Part shown: piece after piece, positions 59,775 through 64,000 of the stretch
Layout of the letters: every line of letters starts with the position of its first letter
Position numbering within the stretch: the first letter of the stretch is position 1
Assembly: GCF_002994745.2 (NCBI RefSeq)
Contig: NW_020126838.1
Location: 1-64,000, forward strand
From: Rosa chinensis
Lineage: Eukaryota; Streptophyta; Magnoliopsida; Rosales; Rosaceae
Direction of reading: 5' to 3'
Length of the DNA: 64,000 bases
Translations under genes and position numbers: made by a program
Notes under the pieces: model-generated
What the model was told of the DNA's origin: nothing
Seen by the model: only the letters and a program-made list of their open reading frames with translations
Database searches by the model: none

Positions 59775-60637
59775 TGATACCGCTTTTAAGCAAGCGCATA
59801 ATTTAACCCTGAAATGTCATTAGTAGTACGTAATAAATAGGGATCGTTCTATTCCGGGGATTGAGGGTACACCTGTCATTGTCAAACAATTAAACAATTA
59901 AAATTAAAACAAAGTATAATATTTACAAAGATATAACAAAATATATAGATATTTACGAAAAGGGGGATTTTGTTTTTGGTTTTTCGAAAATAAACTAAGT
60001 TAACAAAACAATTAAAATGCAAAAACATAAAAATACAAATGGAATGAGAGAACAAAGATCAAAACCGAAACATATGATTAAAATTGACTCAAACCCTAAT
60101 ATTGTTCATCTAAGTCATGAGAAAGGAGTTGATCATGTGAAACATTCGAAAGCAAATGAATTCCCATTTTTTTACTTTTCAATGCTAATTAACCTAAGCG
60201 AAAGCACCTAGATTAATCCTATCAAACATGCAATCAAACCCTAGAAAGTTAGTCAATCATGTCATGTTTAACGCATTACACATAGAGAAAGGCTATCAAC
60301 TCAAGTGTACAACTTAGTATGGAAAAGTCCACCTAATTGCAATCCTCGTTAATTAAATTCGATCTTTGTACAAAACCGTTACTACTTTGATTCAAGTTTA
60401 CACAAAACGAAAAGTCGATTTCATGTTCTTAAACCTAGCACCAATTATATCGAAACCCTAAGTGTTTGCAACCACATAAGATTAAAATACAAAAGTTATC
60501 TATAACGCAAATTTAATTAAACAAACCCACATAAACAACTCTCGAAGAACAATAATATGAATCTGAAAATTCTCAATTAATCATAAAATTCCAGAAATTA
60601 ATATTTGTTCAAACACATATGTCAACTAGTTCATAAC
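59775..60637 (-). repeat. 5' LTR of R3, U5-side part
   Basis: 863 bp of an N-type LTR; the rest would lie beyond E, outside the window. The last bases (GCGGTATCA read on the reverse strand) differ from the usual GCGCATCA. Confidence 0.85.
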
Positions 60638-62823
60638 TGATAGGAGCATTTAATGGACGTTAATGCATTCCTACATTTTTGTTTTAGATTTCATTCTTTG
60701 AAATCTGTTGGGAAGTTTCATTCTTTGATTGGGAAGTTCCCTATTGTAGAAAGTTTCCATTTTTGCCTTCATTTCTCATTTTTCATTTCTCATTTCTCAT
60801 TTCTCATTTCTGGAAAGTTTCTATTTTTCATTTTTAGTAAGTTTCTATTTTTCATTTTTAGAAACTTTCCATTTCTCAATTTTAGAAAGTTTCTATTTTC
60901 AAATTAGGTAAGTTTCCATTTTTCATACTAGTTTCTATTTTCAGGACCTCCGAGCTAAAAAGTGGAAATGAACGCACGAATGGAAAGAGGAGCTTGCGAA
61001 CATCAAGACGAACGAATATGAGAGAAATCGGGCCACACAATTGAGCAGATATGAAGAAATAAGCTTTCCTAGTCCAACTAGGAAACCCTGCGAAATGGAG
61101 GAAGGCTTCCCGAGCAAGTTTCCAACGCAACCATGAAAAAGAAATGGAAAAATAATGTGTTTTGGCGTTGGAGATGAGAATGCTTGAAGTTGAAGCAACG
61201 AGGCCCAAGAACTCTATGGATTTTCGGCAAAATGGATCAAGGCCCATCAAGGCCCATGATATTAGGGTTTGTGACGCAAAACCCTAACCCTAAAGATGTG
61301 TTGCCGTGAAAACCAAAGGGAGGAGGCAGAAGTGCGTGAAAATCAAGGGAAGAATCAAAGATTACGCAAGAGATTTTCTAGGGTGAAGTTTATGGAAAGA
61401 AATCAAGAAAAAGCACCAAATGGCGTCTAGGTTCATTCCTAGAAACCCTAAGCATGTTTTGGCCGAAATATCAAGAAGAAAATCAGAAAATATTCAAGGA
61501 ATTTCGGCAAGAATATATTAGGATATCTTCTTGGAGTTTTATGATTGGTTGGATGATACACTAGGGCTTACTTGGCAATTTCTCATTGGTGGAAGGCATG
61601 TGGAATTATTAATTTAATTCCTTGAGAAAATAAACAGAAAATCACGGCTTGGAGGCAAAGCATTGCCGTTCCCTATATATACAAGCACCCTAGACGTCTC
61701 AAAGTACCACTTTTACAATTCAGAAAATTCTCTCTACGCGCGGAAGCTCTCTCCATTCTCTAGTGCAACTTTTGGCGTTTTCAAGCAAGGAAGGAAGAAG
61801 CAAGCTTAGGCCGTGAGCATCATCATCCATTCCACCTTGAAGCCGTGTACTTTGAAGCTTGCTTTCGAGTTTCATTAGTTCATCATTCGAGTTATTCATC
61901 CATCTCTCCATTCACGGTGTAATTCAACCTTCTTTCCTGTAATCACTTTTGATTCTACTTGTTTGATTTCGTTGGATGTTGTTCTAGTTAACATTGATGT
62001 TTGAACAAGGTTTATAATCTGAAATTTTATGATTGATTAAGGATTTTCGATCTCTATGTTGTGATTCCAAAGTTGCTTATGTGTGATTGTTCGATTGAAT
62101 TTGCTTTATAGATAACTTTTCTATTTTAAACTTATGTGGTTCGAAACACTTAGGGTTTTGATATAATTGATGCTAGGATTAAGAACATGAAATCGACTTT
62201 TCGTTTTGTGTAAACTTGAATCAAAGTAGTAAAGGTTTTGGACAAAATCGAATTCAATTGAAGAGGATTGCAATTAGGTGAACTTATTCATACTAAGTTG
62301 TGCACTTGAGTTGATAGCCTTTCTTTGAACTTCTTGCGTTGAACATGTATGATTGACTAGCTTTCTAGGGTTTGATTACATGTTTGATAGGATTAATCTA
62401 TGTGCTTTCATTTAGATTAATTAGCATTGAAAAGTAAAATATGGGAAATCGTTTGCTTTAGAATGTTTCACATGATCAACTCCTTTCACATGACTTGGAA
62501 GAACAATGTAGGTTTGTATTCGAATTTAATCATGAAATCGGTTTTAATCTTTGTTTCTTACATATCATTCTTGTATTTGTGTTTTTTGTTTATACTTAGT
62601 TTTATTCTTTCTTTTAATTTTCGAAAATCAAAACCTAAAACCCCCCTAAATCGTAAATTGTGTTTATATTGTGTAAATATTATACTTTGTTTTATTTTAA
62701 TTGTTTATATTGTCCTACATTGACAGGTGTACCCTCAATCCCCGGAATAGAACGATCCCTATTTGCTTATACTACTAATGATGTTTAAAAGGGTTAAATT
62801 ATATGCTTGCTTTGAGCGTATCA
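60638..62823 (+). repeat. 5' LTR of element E
   Basis: 2186 bp, TGATAGGAGC to GCGTATCA, near-identical in length to the D LTRs but with scattered differences. U3 repeat array at about 60700-60942. Confidence 0.92.
61674..61681 (+). promoter_or_regulatory. TATA box of E 5' LTR
   Basis: TATATATA after CCGTTCCC. Confidence 0.75.
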
Positions 62824-62828
62824 ATTTT

Positions 62829-62847
62829 TGGCGCCGTTGCCGGGGAT
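62829..62847 (+). promoter_or_regulatory. tRNA-Asp primer binding site of E
   Basis: TGGCGCCGTTGCCGGGGAT. Confidence 0.92.
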
Positions 62848-63191
62848 TGAAAAATCACTTGTTGCATTGTGAATATTGTTGTTTTCGTAAATATTATATA
62901 TATGTTCATATTGTGATCGAAATTTAGTAAAGTAAATACGTAGGTTGTTTTTCATATTATTGAATACGAGTTTTATTGTGAGTTGTAAATTAAAGAAGGA
63001 ATAGGTGAAGTCGTGTTTATTAATATTAACCTAAACCCCTTATTGGTGCCTAGTTCAGGTCCCTTAAGGTTGAGGGCGGTTTTTATTAATATTCATTGAA
63101 CTGTCTTCACACCTAGGACCTTTTTCATCTAAGTAAGTATAGCCTATGTGGGATGGTGTCTAGGAAGGGGACAACGTTCATAACGGGTTTT

Positions 63192-63258
63192 GGATTCAGA
63201 AGTGCTTACAAATGGGCCTAAACCACATTGTGGGAGTAGCTCATGCCAAAATGGATTC
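63192..63258 (+). other. Structured leader module, E copy 1
   Basis: GGATTCA/TGGATTC outer stem with G-U pairs, hairpin CCAC-ATT-GTGG (63223-63233). Confidence 0.6.
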
Positions 63259-63730
63259 TACCTATTGTGTTCGCCCTCCCCTACCTGGCCATTTCAGTAA
63301 GGTTGCCCAAAGGATGTAGAAGGAACTTTGTGTCTAGACAACTATACTTGGGCCGCACGTCCACTTGATTTACCACTTGGAATTTAATTCGAAATCAATG
63401 ATATTTATAACAAAAGAAAATGTTGTGTTACACTAAGGTATATTGGATTAAACATAGTCTTGAAAAGGGTAGCTGTTTCAGTCCCATTGCACATCGAGAC
63501 TCCCTGTTCGCCGTACCTAAGTGTTGAAATAATTGTAAATAAAAGAAAAGAAAAAGAAATAATTGTATAAAATTTTCGTGAATAGTAAAAATCAGGTTTT
63601 TGAAAGTATAAATGTTATTATGAGTTTTTGACCATAATGGAATAGGTGAAGGACTTTGTCTTTAACATTAGTCTTGCACCCTTCTCTTTCATGTGGCGCA
63701 CCTTAGTAGCATAGGGTGTCTAGGTTGATT

Positions 63731-63803
63731 GAATACGAGAAGTGCTAGCAAAGGGTCTCGTCCCCTGCTAAATAAGTGAGCTGAGCTCCGCCAAAATCGT
63801 TTC
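63731..63803 (+). other. Structured leader module, E copy 2
   Basis: Outer arms GAATACGA and TCGTTTC; both differ from D (GGATACGA, TCGTTCC) at the paired position. Inner hairpin TAGCA/TGCTA at 63746-63770. Confidence 0.7.
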
Positions 63804-64000
63804 TCTACTACCTGGCTCTATGTGAAAAGAGTTACCAAAAGATTGAGAAAGGCGACTAGTATTAAGGATCGAGCCCTTGGGCCGCACGTCTAAACCTTGG
63901 TTAAGGGCTTATAATGGGATTCAAACTTTTCTTAACTATGCCATACCCTAATTAAAATTGTTTATATGTAACATTATACTTTGTGGAATTTTTGTAATTT

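Larger units (their letters stand above)
58982..60637 (-). mobile_element. R3: truncated reverse element related to N1/N2
   Basis: On the reverse strand: part of an LTR (59775-60637, cut by E), PBS (59751-59769), leader, filler as in N1/N2, and the start of the post-pol block, which stops inside the hairpin at 58982. The rest is missing at the junction with the C 3' LTR, so this end is a breakpoint and not an insertion end. Confidence 0.85.
60638..64000 (+). mobile_element. Element E: D-like retrotransposon, 5' part
   Basis: A 5' LTR, PBS and leader closely similar to D; the window ends before gag. The five bases to its left are ATAAC, the expected target duplication, not checkable here. Confidence 0.9.
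62848..64000 (+). other. Leader of E with two structured modules
   Basis: Matches the D leader throughout, with modules at 63192-63258 and 63731-63803 and a donor-like GTAAGTAT near 63135. The gag start is outside the window. Confidence 0.75.

Noticed and set aside
1..64000. CRISPR arrays, bacterial operons or a viral genome
   Set aside because: Repeats are LTRs and degenerate U3 arrays; the gene content is plant Ty3/Gypsy only.

Overview
This window is plant nuclear DNA made almost entirely of nested LTR retrotransposons. No host gene is recognisable. The gag, protease, RT, RNase H and integrase sequences, the lack of a chromodomain, and a primer binding site complementary to the 3' end of plant tRNA-Asp place nearly all of it in the Ty3/Gypsy Athila-like group. 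The species cannot be read from the sequence; a higher plant with a repeat-rich genome is as far as I can go.

Layout, left to right. (A) 1-4631, the 3' part of a forward element: a broken pol tail, a 3' noncoding region and an LTR. It sits inside (R1) 4632-7148, the 5' end of a reverse element. R1 in turn interrupts the 5' LTR of (B) 7149-18991, a forward element with a damaged gag-pol and a 2.7 kb 3' LTR. Next comes a 188-bp gag scrap of a different, chromovirus-like Gypsy element (18992-19179). (C) 19180-58981 is a forward element whose gag-pol is split by two younger insertions. The first is the reverse non-autonomous element N1 (22143-28873, target duplication TCTTT). The second is the forward element D (30789-51748, target duplication ATCAT). 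D carries one intact 1874-codon gag-pol frame and nearly identical LTRs, and its 3' noncoding region holds another non-autonomous element, N2 (40535-47915, target duplication CTTAG), with two LTRs of equal length. To the right of C lies a truncated reverse element R3 (58982-60637), cut by the forward element E (60638 to the window end).

How the parts relate. The autonomous elements share one plan: LTR, tRNA-Asp PBS, a long structured noncoding leader, a tiny upstream ORF overlapping the gag start, a gag-pol polyprotein, about 2 kb of conserved noncoding 3' sequence with three purine tracts, and the LTR. N1 and N2 keep only the LTRs, PBS, the first part of the leader and the 3' noncoding region, so they must borrow proteins from relatives such as D.

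The most interesting signal is noncoding. A roughly 65-110 nt inverted-repeat module occurs at least 13 times in the leaders of all the elements, and twice more after pol is counted within that number. Its stems change sequence in a compensatory way between copies, as a selected RNA structure would. Other shared signals are a six-codon ORF starting in ATGAATG at the gag start, a TACTAAC branch-point plus AG just upstream of gag, a U5 segment complementary to the PBS, a covarying hairpin just after the pol stop, and a hairpin beside the polypurine tract. All comparisons were made by eye.
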